From the NCBI GenBank assembly GCA_021845595.1, contig JAJZVV010000008.1:62001-126000 (forward strand): a stretch of DNA of 64,000 nt. The letters run 5' to 3'. The stretch's first letter is position 1; each line of letters opens with the position of its first letter. This document shows, in pieces, positions 1 to 9,185 of this stretch. Position numbers and translations under genes: made by a program. The notes beneath the pieces were generated by a model. It was given only the letters and a program-made list of their open reading frames with translations, was not told the DNA's origin and made no database searches. This DNA comes from Pseudomonadota bacterium (lineage in GTDB: Bacteria > Pseudomonadota > Alphaproteobacteria > Acetobacterales > Acetobacteraceae).

Positions 1-167
1 GCTCGATCTGGGGCACGCTGATCGGCGCGCTCATCATCGCCGTGCTGTCGAACGGGCTGACCCTCGTCGGCGTTTCCGACATCTGGCAATTCATCATCAA
101 GGGACTGGTGATCATCAGCGCCGTCACGCTCGATCGCTACCGGTTGAGCGCGGGCGGAAAGCGGTGA
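1..167 (+). CDS. Sugar ABC transporter permease, C-terminal end (RbsC-like), partial
   Basis: Only the last 54 codons are present, read from base 3 to the TGA at 165-167. The peptide begins SIWGTLIGALIIAVLSNGLT and continues with LVGVSDIWQFIIKG, which matches the last membrane helices and tail of RbsC/XylH/AraH-type inner-membrane permeases. These form the channel of high-affinity monosaccharide importers. The gene runs off the left edge, and the ATPase is presumably upstream. The binding protein follows 38 bp downstream, so both are likely one operon. The exact sugar cannot be told. Confidence 0.85.
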   Translation, partial: SIWGTLIGALIIAVLSNGLTLVGVSDIWQFIIKGLVIISAVTLDRYRLSAGGKR

Positions 168-205
168 GACCCGGATCTCAGCGCCGTTTTGGGGAGAGCA
201 TCATC

Positions 206-1144
206 ATGAAGTTCGCGCATCGTCTCGGCACGGCGGCAATCGCCGCTGGTATCGGCCTCGGCACGCACATCGCGGTGGCCGAGCCGTTGAATGTCGGCAT
301 GTCGGTCGGCTCGCTCGGCAATCCGTTCTTCGTGGCAACGGTGAAGGGTGCCGAGGCGGAGCTGAAGACGCTCGATCCCACCGCCCGGGTCACCGCGGTC
401 TCGGCCGACTACGACCTCAACAAGCAGGCCACCGAGATCGAGAATTTCATCGCCGCCGGCGACCGCATGGTGCTGCTGAATGCCGTCGATCCGATGGCGA
501 TCGCGCCCACCATCGCCAAGGCGCACGCGGCGGGCATGATCGTCGCCGCCTTCGATGTCTCGGCCAAGGGCGCGGACGTGACCGCGCAGACCAACAATGT
601 CAAGGCCGGCGAGATCGCCTGCCAGTATCTCGCCGACAGGCTCGGCGGCAAGGGCGACATCGTCATCATCAACGGCCCGCAGGTCTCCGCCGTGGTCGAT
701 CGCGTCAATGGCTGCAAATCGGTGCTGGCCAAGCACCCGGCGATGAAGGTCCTGTCGGACAATCTGGATGCCAAGGGCTCGCGCGACGGCGGGCTGGCGA
801 TGATGCAGGGGCTGCTGACACGCTTCGCGCATATCGACGGCGTTTTCGCCATCAACGACCCGACGGCGATCGGCGCCGACCTCGCCGCCAAGCAGCTGCA
901 CCGCGACGAGATGATCATCACCTCGGTGGATGGCGCGCCGGATATCGAAGTGGCGCTCAAATCCAGCACGCGCATCGTCGCCTCGGCCTCGCAGGACCCC
1001 TACATGATGGCGGCGACCGCGGCGCGGCTCGGCTACGAGACGCTGCAAGGCAAGAAGCCCGCGCAGCCGGTGGTGCTGCTCGATCCGCAACTGATCACGC
1101 GCGACAACGTTGCCCAATACAAGGGCTGGCAGGCGCCGCGCTGA
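206..1144 (+). CDS. Periplasmic sugar-binding protein of an ABC transporter (RbsB-like)
   Basis: A 312-residue periplasmic binding protein of the ribose/galactose-binding (PBP1) type. The ATG at 206 was chosen because a GGGGAG ribosome-binding site lies at 191-196 and the first ~25 residues form a signal peptide (cleavage likely after AVA). The mature part starts NVGMSVGSLGNPFF, the usual first strand and ligand loop of RbsB. Later come an IxNAVDP segment, the hinge-region PQVSAVVDRVNGC and DPTAIGADLAAK. It is the partner of the permease ending at 167. The ligand is probably a pentose, hexose or polyol, but this is inference. Confidence 0.88.
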   Translation: MKFAHRLGTAAIAAGIGLGTHIAVAEPLNVGMSVGSLGNPFFVATVKGAEAELKTLDPTARVTAVSADYDLNKQATEIENFIAAGDRMVLLNAVDPMAIAPTIAKAHAAGMIVAAFDVSAKGADVTAQTNNVKAGEIACQYLADRLGGKGDIVIINGPQVSAVVDRVNGCKSVLAKHPAMKVLSDNLDAKGSRDGGLAMMQGLLTRFAHIDGVFAINDPTAIGADLAAKQLHRDEMIITSVDGAPDIEVALKSSTRIVASASQDPYMMAATAARLGYETLQGKKPAQPVVLLDPQLITRDNVAQYKGWQAPR

Positions 1145-1150
1145 GCCGGG

Positions 1151-1185
1151 GGCGGGCGGCCGCGTTCGCCGCGATGCCGCCCGCC
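1151..1185 (+). terminator. Hairpin after the sugar ABC operon
   Basis: A perfect 10-bp inverted repeat, GGCGGGCGGC (1151-1160) and GCCGCCCGCC (1176-1185), with a 15-nt loop begins 6 bp after the binding-protein stop codon. There is no clear T-run, so it may be a weak terminator or an mRNA-stabilising stem. Confidence 0.4.
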
Positions 1186-1258
1186 TGCTCGCCCGCGCCT
1201 TGATCCCGCCCCGATTTGCCGCCACACCGCGCCGGTCCCCCATACCGGAAGCGCTGCC

Positions 1259-2032
1259 GTGACCGATGATGATCTGCTCAGCCTCGCCGCCCGCCTCGCC
1301 ATCGAGGCCGGAGCGGCGATCCTCGCCGTGCGCGCCGAGGGCTTCGCCGTGCTGCGCAAGGAGGACGCCTCGCCGGTGACGGCGGCCGATCACGCCGCGG
1401 AGGCGCTGATCCTGCGCGGGCTGCGCGCGGCAACGCCGGCCATCGCGGTGATCGCCGAGGAGGAGATCGCCGCCGGCCACGACCCGGCCGCGACCGACGC
1501 GTTCTGGCTGGTCGATCCGCTCGACGGCACGCGCGAGTTCGCCCGCGGCAGTGACGAATTCACCGTCAATATCGGCCTGGTGCGCGACCAGCGCGCGGTG
1601 CTCGGCGCCGTCTACCTGCCGGCGAGCGGGGAATTGTTCACCGGCATCGTCGGGCGTGGGGCGGCGAAGCGCGACGCCACGGGCGAGCGCGCCATCGCCG
1701 CCCGCCTGCCGCCGGCCGAAGGGCTGCACGTGCTGGCCTCGCGCCATCATGGCAGCGATACGCGCCTCGACGATTTCCTGCGCGGCCGGCACGTCGCGAG
1801 CATCACGCGCAGCGGCTCGGCGCTGAAATTCTGCCGGCTGGCCGAGGGCGCCGGCGATCTCTACCCACGCTTCGGGCGCACCATGGAGTGGGACACGGCG
1901 GCGCCGCAGGCGGTGCTGGAGGCCGCGGGAGGCCATGTCTCCGGCCTCGACGGCACGCCGCTGCGCTATGGCAAGCCGGGCTGGGAGAACCCGCCCTTCG
2001 TCTGCAGCGGGCGGCGGCCCGATGCTGACTGA
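1259..2032 (+). CDS. cysQ: 3'(2'),5'-bisphosphate nucleotidase CysQ (inositol monophosphatase superfamily)
   Basis: This 257-residue cytoplasmic phosphatase is expected to hydrolyse 3'-phosphoadenosine 5'-phosphate (PAP) from sulfate assimilation to AMP. The metal-binding signature is complete: a Glu cluster at 67-69, DPLDGT at 86-91 and WD at 211-212, within the RTMEWDTAAPQAVLEAAGG block typical of CysQ. Length matches the family. The start is a GTG at 1259. The next gene begins 11 bp before its stop, so the two are co-transcribed. An inositol-1-monophosphatase is the alternative, but the KEDASPVTAADHAAE block favours CysQ. Confidence 0.88.
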   Translation: MTDDDLLSLAARLAIEAGAAILAVRAEGFAVLRKEDASPVTAADHAAEALILRGLRAATPAIAVIAEEEIAAGHDPAATDAFWLVDPLDGTREFARGSDEFTVNIGLVRDQRAVLGAVYLPASGELFTGIVGRGAAKRDATGERAIAARLPPAEGLHVLASRHHGSDTRLDDFLRGRHVASITRSGSALKFCRLAEGAGDLYPRFGRTMEWDTAAPQAVLEAAGGHVSGLDGTPLRYGKPGWENPPFVCSGRRPDAD

Positions 2033-3074
2033 GCATCTGGCACCGGATGCGGCCGGCCTCGCCCGGGCGTGCGCGCTGCTCGAGGCGGGCGCGCTGGTCG
2101 CCTTCCCGACCGAGACGGTCTACGGCCTCGGCGGCGACGCCACCAATGACCGAGCGGTCGCGGCGATTTTCGCTGCCAAGGGAAGACCGCGTTTCAATCC
2201 GCTGATTTCACATTATTATTCTGCCGAGGCCGCGTTCACCGACGGCCGCGCCGACGGCCGCGCCGAGCGTCTCGCGGCTTCATTCTGGCCCGGACCGCTG
2301 ACGCTCGTGCTGCCGCGGCGGGCGGGGGCCCGGGTGGCGTTGCTTGCCGGCGCCGGGTTGGAGACGCTGGCGGTGCGGGTGCCGGCCCATCCGCTCGCCC
2401 GCGCCCTGCTCGCCGCCCTGCCCGTCCCGCTCGCCGCACCCTCGGCCAACCGCTCCGGCGCGGTCAGCCCGACCACGGCGGCGCACGTGCTGACGGAACT
2501 CGGCGGACGCATCGCCGCGGTCATCGACGGCGGACCGTGCGCCGTCGGGGTCGAATCGACGGTGGTCGACCTCACCGGCCCGGCAGCACGCCTGCTGCGC
2601 CCGGGTGGAGTGCCACGCGAGGCGATCGAGGCGCTGATCGGGCCGCTCGCGTCCGCGACCGCCGGCGGCACGGTTCGGGCGCCGGGAATGCTGGCCTCGC
2701 ACTACGCGCCGCGCCTGCCGCTGCGGCTGGACGCGGCCCATGTCGGGGCGCATGAAGCGCTGCTTGCGTTCGGCCCGCCGCCGACCGGCGCCGGCGCCCA
2801 GTTCCAGCTCAGCGCGGCCGGCGACCTCGCCGAGGCCGCGGCGCGGCTGTTCGCCGGGCTGCGCTGGCTGGACGACGAGGGCGCGCGGCGCGGGCTTGCC
2901 GCTATCGCCGTCATGCCGGTGCCGGATCATGGGCTCGGCGCCGCGATCAACGACCGCCTCGCCCGCGCCGCCGCGCCGCGCGGCTTTACCGAGCCGGCCT
3001 CCGGCGGCCATGATGCGGTGCACCAGGCCGACGCGGACTCGCCGGCCTGCGCCTTCCCCACGCCGCGAGGATGA
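2022..3074 (+). CDS. tsaC: L-threonylcarbamoyladenylate synthase (Sua5/YrdC/YwlC)
   Basis: A 350-residue enzyme that makes threonylcarbamoyl-AMP from threonine, bicarbonate and ATP for the tRNA t6A modification. The N-terminal ~200 residues are the YrdC domain, with the strongly conserved FPTETVYGLGGDA near residue 23, KGRPRFNPL and SANRSGAVSPTTA. The remaining ~130 residues are the extra Sua5 domain, recognisable by the linker APGMLASHYAP. This is therefore the long Sua5 form rather than the short TsaC. The ATG at 2022 overlaps the cysQ stop; the following gene starts at 3071, inside this stop region. Confidence 0.92.
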   Translation: MLTEHLAPDAAGLARACALLEAGALVAFPTETVYGLGGDATNDRAVAAIFAAKGRPRFNPLISHYYSAEAAFTDGRADGRAERLAASFWPGPLTLVLPRRAGARVALLAGAGLETLAVRVPAHPLARALLAALPVPLAAPSANRSGAVSPTTAAHVLTELGGRIAAVIDGGPCAVGVESTVVDLTGPAARLLRPGGVPREAIEALIGPLASATAGGTVRAPGMLASHYAPRLPLRLDAAHVGAHEALLAFGPPPTGAGAQFQLSAAGDLAEAAARLFAGLRWLDDEGARRGLAAIAVMPVPDHGLGAAINDRLARAAAPRGFTEPASGGHDAVHQADADSPACAFPTPRG

Positions 3075-4543
3075 TGCAAGTGCCAGACGCCGCCTTGGCC
3101 CGCCCCGGACTTCCTGCCCGAGGACTTCCCACCCCTGGGCTCATCGACGCGCTCGCGAAGCGCCTCGGACCGCGCGGCCTGCTCACCGATCCGGCCGACA
3201 TCGCCCCGCTCAGCACCGACTGGCGCCGCCTGTATCAAGGCCGCAGCGTCGCGCTGCTGCGCCCGGCCGATACCGCGGAACTCGCCGACTGCGTCCGGCT
3301 CTGCGCCGCGGCCAGCGTCGCGCTGGTGCCGCAGGGCGGCAACACCTCCATGGTCGGCGGCGCCGTGCCGCCGGAGGATGGCTCGGCGCTGCTGCTCTCG
3401 CTGGCGCGAATGAACCGTGTCCGGGCCCTCGATCCGGTGGACATGACGCTGACCATCGAGGCCGGGGCGACGCTGAAGGCGGCGCAGGACGCGGCGGCGG
3501 CGGCGGACTGTCTGCTGCCGCTCTCGATCGCCTCGGAGGGCAGCGCGCAGATCGGCGGTGTGCTTTCCACCAACGCCGGGGGCAACAACACCGTCCGTTA
3601 TGGCAACGCGCGCGAGCGGGTGCTCGGGCTCGAAGTCGTGCTGCCGGACGGGCAGGTGTGGAACGGGCTGCGCCGGCTGCGCAAGGATAATACCGGCTAC
3701 TGCCTGCGCCAACTGTTCGTCGGCGCCGAAGGCACGCTCGGCATCATCACCGCCGCCGTGCTGGCGCTGGCGCCGCGGCCGCGACAGATGGAGGTCGCCT
3801 TCTGCGCCGTGCCGGACGCCGAGGCCGCGCTGGCGCTGTTCACCCGCCTGCGCCGGGCGGATCCGGCGGCGGTGAACGCGTTCGAATATATGAGCCCGAC
3901 CGGTCTCGAGCTGGTCTTGAAGCACATCCCCGATACCGCGCTGCCGCTCTCCGCGCCGCCGGGCAGCCATTTCGCGCTGATCGAGCTGGCGACGCCGCGC
4001 CCGGGCGGGGATCTGCGCCCGGCGCTCGAGGCGGCGCTCGAAGCCGCGCTCGCCGACGGGCTGATCACGGACGCGGCGATCGCGGCGAGCGAGGCGCAGC
4101 GCCGGGCGATGTGGAAGCTGCGCGAGGAGCACGCGGAGGCGCAGAAGCGCGACGGCGCCTCGGTGAAGAACGACGTCTCGGTGCCGGTTTCCCTCGTCCC
4201 CACCTTCCTGCGTGAAGCAACAGCGGCGTGCGAGGCGCTGGTCGGCGGCGTGCGCGTGCTCGCCTTCGGCCACATGGGCGACGGCAACATCCACTTCAAC
4301 TGCCAGCAGCCGGAAGCCATGGCGGCGGCCGATTTCCTCGCCTACGACCATGCCATCATGGACGCGGTGAACGACGTCGTGCGCCGGCTGGACGGCAGCT
4401 TCTCGGCCGAGCACGGCGTCGGCCGGCTCAAGACCTATCTGATGGCGGCGTGGCGCGGCGGCGCCGAGCTCGATCTGATGCAGCGGATCAAGCACGCCAT
4501 CGATCCGCGCGGGCTGCTGAATCCGGGCAAACTGCTGCCCTGA
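3071..4543 (+). CDS. FAD-linked 2-hydroxyacid dehydrogenase (GlcD / D-2-hydroxyglutarate dehydrogenase family)
   Basis: A 490-residue flavoprotein of the VAO/PCMH fold. Residues ~75-250 are the FAD-binding domain (VALVPQGGNTSMVGGAVP, then STNAGGNNTVRYGNARE and FVGAEGTLGIIT). The C-terminal half is the FAD-oxidase cap, with HMGDGNIHFN and SAEHGVGRLK as the substrate and metal-site His motifs. Family members oxidise D-lactate, glycolate or D-2-hydroxyglutarate and pass electrons to ETF or quinone. The substrate cannot be chosen from sequence. The ATG at 3071 overlaps the tsaC stop by 4 bp, indicating translational coupling. Confidence 0.88.
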   Translation: MMQVPDAALARPGLPARGLPTPGLIDALAKRLGPRGLLTDPADIAPLSTDWRRLYQGRSVALLRPADTAELADCVRLCAAASVALVPQGGNTSMVGGAVPPEDGSALLLSLARMNRVRALDPVDMTLTIEAGATLKAAQDAAAAADCLLPLSIASEGSAQIGGVLSTNAGGNNTVRYGNARERVLGLEVVLPDGQVWNGLRRLRKDNTGYCLRQLFVGAEGTLGIITAAVLALAPRPRQMEVAFCAVPDAEAALALFTRLRRADPAAVNAFEYMSPTGLELVLKHIPDTALPLSAPPGSHFALIELATPRPGGDLRPALEAALEAALADGLITDAAIAASEAQRRAMWKLREEHAEAQKRDGASVKNDVSVPVSLVPTFLREATAACEALVGGVRVLAFGHMGDGNIHFNCQQPEAMAAADFLAYDHAIMDAVNDVVRRLDGSFSAEHGVGRLKTYLMAAWRGGAELDLMQRIKHAIDPRGLLNPGKLLP

Positions 4544-4616
4544 GCCGGCCAGCGTCTGTTGCCTTGGCCGCGGCCCTGCCGCAGAACATATCGTCTCCGA
4601 CGGGATCCCGCCCGCC

Positions 4617-5747
4617 ATGCGCTCCGGACCGCTGATCACACAGACCGACCGCTACCTGATGCGCCAGCTGCTGCTTGCGCTGTTCGCCGCCACCGGCGGG
4701 CTGGTCGCGCTGATCTGGCTCACCCAGTCGCTGCGGTTCCTCGAACTGGTGGTCAATCGCGGCCTGTCGATCCTGGTCTTCCTGCGCCTGACCGGGCTGC
4801 TGATTCCGGGCTTCGTCGCGGTGATCCTGCCGATCACGACCTACGTCGTGGTCCAGTTCGTCTATCAGCGCCTCGACAGCGACCGGGAGCTGGTGGTGAT
4901 GCGCGGCGCCGGGCTCTCGCCCTGGGCGCTGGCGCGGCCGGCCCTGGGCGTCGCCGTGCTGGCGAGCGTAGCGTGCTTCGTGCTCAATGTCTGGATCGTG
5001 CCGGCATCCTCGGCGTCGTTCCGCGAGCAGCAATTCCGTATCCGCAATCGCATCGCCGCCTTCCTGCTGCAGGAGGGCGTGTTCAACACGCTCTCCGACA
5101 GCATGACGGTCTATGTCCGCACCCGCGACAAGGACGGCACCCTGCACGGCATCCTGATCGACGACGCGCGGGACAAGGAGCGCCGCGCCACCATCCTGGC
5201 GCGCACCGGGCGGCTGATCTCGGCGGGCGAGGCGCCGAGCGCGCTGCTGTTCGATGGCTCGCGCGAGGAGATCGACCGCCGGACCGGCCGGCTGGACGTG
5301 CTTACCTTCGCGCAGAACAACGTTGCGCTCAGCGATACCGGCCGCAAGGAGGCGCAGCGCTATCGCGACGCCACCGAGATGTCGCTCGCTGAATTGCTCA
5401 ATCCGGATCCGTCGGTGATCTCGGCGCGCGACATGCCGAAATTCCAGGCCGAGGCGCACAAGCGGCTGGCCAGCCCGTTCACCACGATCACGTTCGCCCT
5501 GGTCGGTCTCGTCGCGGTGCTGAGCGGCGCGTTCCGGCGCCATGGCGGCCTGCTGCGTCCCGCGGTGGCGGTGCTGATCGTGGTGGCGCTGCTGGCCGCG
5601 CAGCTCCTGGTCGGCAATCTCGCCGCGCGCATCGCGGCGCTGACGCCACTGATCTGGGCCGAGGCGATCGCCCCTGGCCTGGTGGCCGCCTGGATGCTGC
5701 TCGGCCCGAGCTGGCCGCGCCGCCGCGCCCCGGCGATGGCGGGCTGA
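4617..5747 (+). CDS. lptF: LPS export ABC transporter permease LptF
   Basis: A 376-residue inner-membrane permease of the LptB2FG complex, which extracts lipopolysaccharide from the inner membrane. Six membrane segments surround a periplasmic beta-jellyroll domain (about residues 130-260). The diagnostic N-terminal block LTQSLRFLELVVNRG, then VVMRGAGLSPWALARPAL and the late LASPFTTITFALVGL, are typical of the YjgP/YjgQ family. The LptG partner follows after 4 bp and lptD after that, which places all inner- and outer-membrane components side by side. The ATPase lptB is not in the window. Confidence 0.92.
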   Translation: MRSGPLITQTDRYLMRQLLLALFAATGGLVALIWLTQSLRFLELVVNRGLSILVFLRLTGLLIPGFVAVILPITTYVVVQFVYQRLDSDRELVVMRGAGLSPWALARPALGVAVLASVACFVLNVWIVPASSASFREQQFRIRNRIAAFLLQEGVFNTLSDSMTVYVRTRDKDGTLHGILIDDARDKERRATILARTGRLISAGEAPSALLFDGSREEIDRRTGRLDVLTFAQNNVALSDTGRKEAQRYRDATEMSLAELLNPDPSVISARDMPKFQAEAHKRLASPFTTITFALVGLVAVLSGAFRRHGGLLRPAVAVLIVVALLAAQLLVGNLAARIAALTPLIWAEAIAPGLVAAWMLLGPSWPRRRAPAMAG

Positions 5748-5751
5748 GCCG

Positions 5752-6864
5752 ATGGGGCTCGCCGTCACCCTCTCCCGCTACATCGTGCGCCAGTTCAGCG
5801 CCGCGGTGCTGGCGATGCTGAGCGCACTCACCCTGCTGGTGGCGCTGTTTGATTTCATCGAGTTGCTGCGGCGCGCCGCCACCCGCCCGGCGGTCGGCTT
5901 CAGCCTGGTCAGCCAGATCGCCGCGCTGCGCCTGCCGTGGGAGGCAATGCAGATCCTCCCCTTCGCCGTGCTGCTGGGCGGCATCATCGCCTTCTGGCGG
6001 CTGACGCGCTCCTCGGAACTGATCATCGCCCGGGCCTCGGGGCTCTCGGCCTGGCAGTTCCTCGCTGCGCCGATCGCCTGCGCGGTGGCGTTCGGCGCAT
6101 TCGCCACCGGCGCGCTGAGCCCGCTCTCCGCGGTGCTCTATGCGCGCGCCGAGCGGCTCGACAGCCTCTATCTGCAGTCCGGCAGCGGCCCGCTGTCGCT
6201 GGCCGGCGGCCAGCTCTGGCTGCGCCAGGTCGACCGCGCCCTCGCTCCGGAGGGGGTGTCGATCCTGCACGCGCTCGACGTCACGGTGCGGCGGCGAACG
6301 CTGACGGCGCGCAATGTGAGCATTTTCCGCCTCGGCCCCGACGATGCGCTGCTCCAGCGCGTCGAGGCCACGTCGGCACGGCTGGCACCCGGCGCCTGGG
6401 TGCTGGAGGGTGCCCGCGTGCTGCTGCCCGGCCGCCTGCCGGACACGCCACGCCGCATCGAGCTGCCGACGGATCTCACCGTCGGCCGCGTCGAAGAGAG
6501 CTTCGCCTCGCCGGACACGCTCTCCTTCTGGCGCCTGCCCGGGTTCATCGCCCTGCTCGACCGCTCCGGCTTCTCGGCGCTGCGCCATCGGCTGCGCTAT
6601 CAGACATTGCTGGCGCTGCCGGTGCTCACGGCGGCGATGGCGCTGGTGGCCGCCGGCTTCTCGATGCGCCCGGCGCGGCGCGGCGGCGTCGCGCGGATGA
6701 TCGCCAGCGGCGTCGCCGCGGGCTTCGCGCTGTTCATGGTCTCCAAGATCGCCGAGGAGTTCGGCGACAGCGGCGCGCTGCCAGTGGTTCTGGCGGCGTG
6801 GGCGCCGGCGCTCGCGGGTCTGCTGCTGGCGATCAGCCTGCTGCTCCACCTGGAAGATGGCTGA
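5752..6864 (+). CDS. lptG: LPS export ABC transporter permease LptG
   Basis: A 370-residue paralogue of LptF with the same topology. It starts LSRYIVRQFSAAVLAMLSAL and contains the LptG-type FDFIELLRRA, RSSELIIARASGLSAWQF coupling-helix region, a periplasmic jellyroll domain (roughly 140-260) and a C-terminal helix pair ending LLLAISLLLHL. It forms the heterodimer with LptF and passes LPS to LptC/LptA. Its stop overlaps the lptD start at 6857, so the three genes form a tight operon. Confidence 0.92.
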   Translation: MGLAVTLSRYIVRQFSAAVLAMLSALTLLVALFDFIELLRRAATRPAVGFSLVSQIAALRLPWEAMQILPFAVLLGGIIAFWRLTRSSELIIARASGLSAWQFLAAPIACAVAFGAFATGALSPLSAVLYARAERLDSLYLQSGSGPLSLAGGQLWLRQVDRALAPEGVSILHALDVTVRRRTLTARNVSIFRLGPDDALLQRVEATSARLAPGAWVLEGARVLLPGRLPDTPRRIELPTDLTVGRVEESFASPDTLSFWRLPGFIALLDRSGFSALRHRLRYQTLLALPVLTAAMALVAAGFSMRPARRGGVARMIASGVAAGFALFMVSKIAEEFGDSGALPVVLAAWAPALAGLLLAISLLLHLEDG

Positions 6865-9079
6865 GATGGCGCGCGCCTGGCGCATCGGCCTCGCCGCGCT
6901 GCTCCTCACCCTGATCGGGCTGGCCGCGCCGGCGCTGGCGCAGGGCCCGCGCGTCGGCGCCGGCGCGCGCCAGCAGCCGCTGAGCAAGACCCAGCCGGTG
7001 ACCTTCACCGCTGATAGCGTGACCTACGACCGCGAGCGGGCGCAGATCGTCGCCACCGGCCATGTCGAGGCCTGGCAGAACGACCATGTGCTGCGGGCCG
7101 ATCGCGTCGTGTTCGATCGCAACACCGATGTCGCCACCGCGATCGGCCATGTCGTGCTGCTCGAACCGGACGGCGAGGTGCTGTTCGCCGAGCGCGCCGA
7201 GCTCACCCAGGGCATGCGCGAGGCGGTGTTGCACGGCATGCGCGCGCTGCTGACCCAGAACGGGCGCATCGCCGCCGAGGGCGCGCGACGCACCGACGGG
7301 CTCGCCAACGAGTTGTCGCGGGTAATGTATTCGGCCTGCAATCTCTGCAAGGACGACCCCACGGCACCGCCGCTCTGGCAGGTGCACGCCTCCTCGGCGG
7401 TGCAGAACATCGCCGCCCAGCGCATGGAATTCGAAGACGCGACGATGGAGATTTTCGGCGTCCCGCTGCTCTACACGCCCTATCTCTCGGCGCCGGACCC
7501 CTCGGTGCGGCGAGCCAGCGGGTTCATGATTCCCGATTTCGGCACCACCACCTTCCTCGGGCAGTTCCTGCAGGTTCCGTACTACTGGGTGATCGACAAA
7601 TCCTCCGATCTCACCATCACCGGCCTCATCGACACGATGCAGGGGCCGGAACTCGACCTGCTCTACCGGCGCGCCTTCAACAACGGCTCGATCAAGATGG
7701 AGACCGCCGCCGCCTACGACGAGGGAGCAATGCAGGGGCTGATGTTCGGCACCGGCAACTTCGCCTACGACGACACATGGCGCTACGGCTTCAACGTCAA
7801 CGTCGCCTCCTCGATCAATTACCTGCGCGATTTCCGCCTGCCCGAATATGGCCAGGACGTGCTGACCTCGAACCTGTTCACCGAGGGGTTCGGCCAGGGC
7901 TCCTATGCACGGTTGGAGACAATTTACTACCAGGGGTTGCTGCAGCAGATTTCCTCGCAGCAGATGCCGCTGGTGCTGCCACGCTACACCTACAACTATG
8001 TCGGCAAGCCGGATGCCATCGGCGGGGTCACCTCCGTCACGTTCAACAGCTTCAACGTGCTGCGTCCGGCCGGCGCGAGCGATCAGCAGGCGCAGGGCCA
8101 GCTGCATTACGAACTCCCGTTCACCGGCCGCTACGGCGACCAATGGACGATCATCGGCGACCTCGCCGCCGTCGGCTACAATGCTTATGGTCTGGATCTG
8201 ATCCCGACCTACAGCACCACCGGGCAGGCCCAGGGCGCGTTCGCCATGCCGACGGTGGCGATCCGGCTGGACTGGCCCTTCGTGCGCCATGACGGCAGCA
8301 GCAGCGTGATCGTCGAGCCGATCGCGCAGGCGCTGATGCGGCCCTATGTCGGCGCCAACACCTACACCCGCGCTCCCAACGAGGACGCGCTCGACCCGTT
8401 CTTCACCGACATGAATCTGTTCTCGCTGAACCGGTTCCCCGGGCTCGACCGGCTCGGCGGCGGGCCGCGCGCCGATGTCGGGCTGCATCTGGAATGGATC
8501 CGCGACGGCAAGCTCGTCGACGCGCTGGTCGGTCAATCCTATCGCCTGACGCCGGAGAACGGGCTATGGCCGGCGGGATCGGGCCTCGCCGGCACGACCT
8601 CGGATATCGTCGGCCATGTCCGCGTGGTGCCAAGCGACTGGTTCGACGTCAACGACCGCTTCCGCCTCGATCACCGCAACGGCGACGTCGCCTTCGACGA
8701 TTTCGTCGCCGGGTTCGGGCCGACGAACTTCCGGATCAATGCCGGCTACATCTACAGCAATATCGAGCCGTTCTATTTCCTCGACAACCCGCCGGGGGTG
8801 CCCCAGCCGGAACCCTACTTCCTGCCGCGCAACGAAATCACCCTCGGCTTCGACGCCAAGCACGGCCCGTTCAAACTCGGCATGTTCGCGGCCCAGAACC
8901 TGCAGACTGGCCAACTTGTCGAGGTCGGCGCCAATGCCTCCTACGAGAACGAGTGCTTCATTCTCGCCTTCACCCTGTTCCAGCTCTACACGTCGTATAA
9001 CGGCGTCAGCAACATCACCGCGGCGACCTTCAATTTCACCTTCAAAACGCTGGGCCAGTTCCGCATTCCGGCGCTCTGA
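6857..9079 (+). CDS. lptD: LPS-assembly outer-membrane protein LptD
   Basis: A 740-residue outer-membrane barrel that inserts LPS into the outer leaflet. Residues 1-29 are a signal peptide ending APALAQ. Residues ~50-140 are the OstA/LptA-like N-terminal domain (FTADSVTYDRERAQIVATGH), followed by the LptD barrel with blocks such as LLYTPYLSAPDPSVRRASGF and SDLTITGLIDT. Cysteines at YSACNLCKDDPTAP resemble the Cys pair used for disulfide locking in other LptD proteins. It overlaps lptG by 8 bp and precedes surA, its periplasmic chaperone. Confidence 0.93.
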   Translation: MAEMARAWRIGLAALLLTLIGLAAPALAQGPRVGAGARQQPLSKTQPVTFTADSVTYDRERAQIVATGHVEAWQNDHVLRADRVVFDRNTDVATAIGHVVLLEPDGEVLFAERAELTQGMREAVLHGMRALLTQNGRIAAEGARRTDGLANELSRVMYSACNLCKDDPTAPPLWQVHASSAVQNIAAQRMEFEDATMEIFGVPLLYTPYLSAPDPSVRRASGFMIPDFGTTTFLGQFLQVPYYWVIDKSSDLTITGLIDTMQGPELDLLYRRAFNNGSIKMETAAAYDEGAMQGLMFGTGNFAYDDTWRYGFNVNVASSINYLRDFRLPEYGQDVLTSNLFTEGFGQGSYARLETIYYQGLLQQISSQQMPLVLPRYTYNYVGKPDAIGGVTSVTFNSFNVLRPAGASDQQAQGQLHYELPFTGRYGDQWTIIGDLAAVGYNAYGLDLIPTYSTTGQAQGAFAMPTVAIRLDWPFVRHDGSSSVIVEPIAQALMRPYVGANTYTRAPNEDALDPFFTDMNLFSLNRFPGLDRLGGGPRADVGLHLEWIRDGKLVDALVGQSYRLTPENGLWPAGSGLAGTTSDIVGHVRVVPSDWFDVNDRFRLDHRNGDVAFDDFVAGFGPTNFRINAGYIYSNIEPFYFLDNPPGVPQPEPYFLPRNEITLGFDAKHGPFKLGMFAAQNLQTGQLVEVGANASYENECFILAFTLFQLYTSYNGVSNITAATFNFTFKTLGQFRIPAL

Positions 9080-9185
9080 TGGCCGTGGCACGCAATGAGG
9101 GCTTGACGGACGCGGTTCAAGGCGTCACCACCAGCGCCGGAATCGGTCCTGCCGTGTCGTGGCGAGCGAGGGACGAGGAGGACAT

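Noticed and set aside
5488..7008. A 506-codon minus-strand frame over lptF/lptG
   Set aside because: Gln/Arg/Gly/Glu-rich composition typical of the antisense of GC-rich genes; lptF and lptG on the plus strand are unmistakable.
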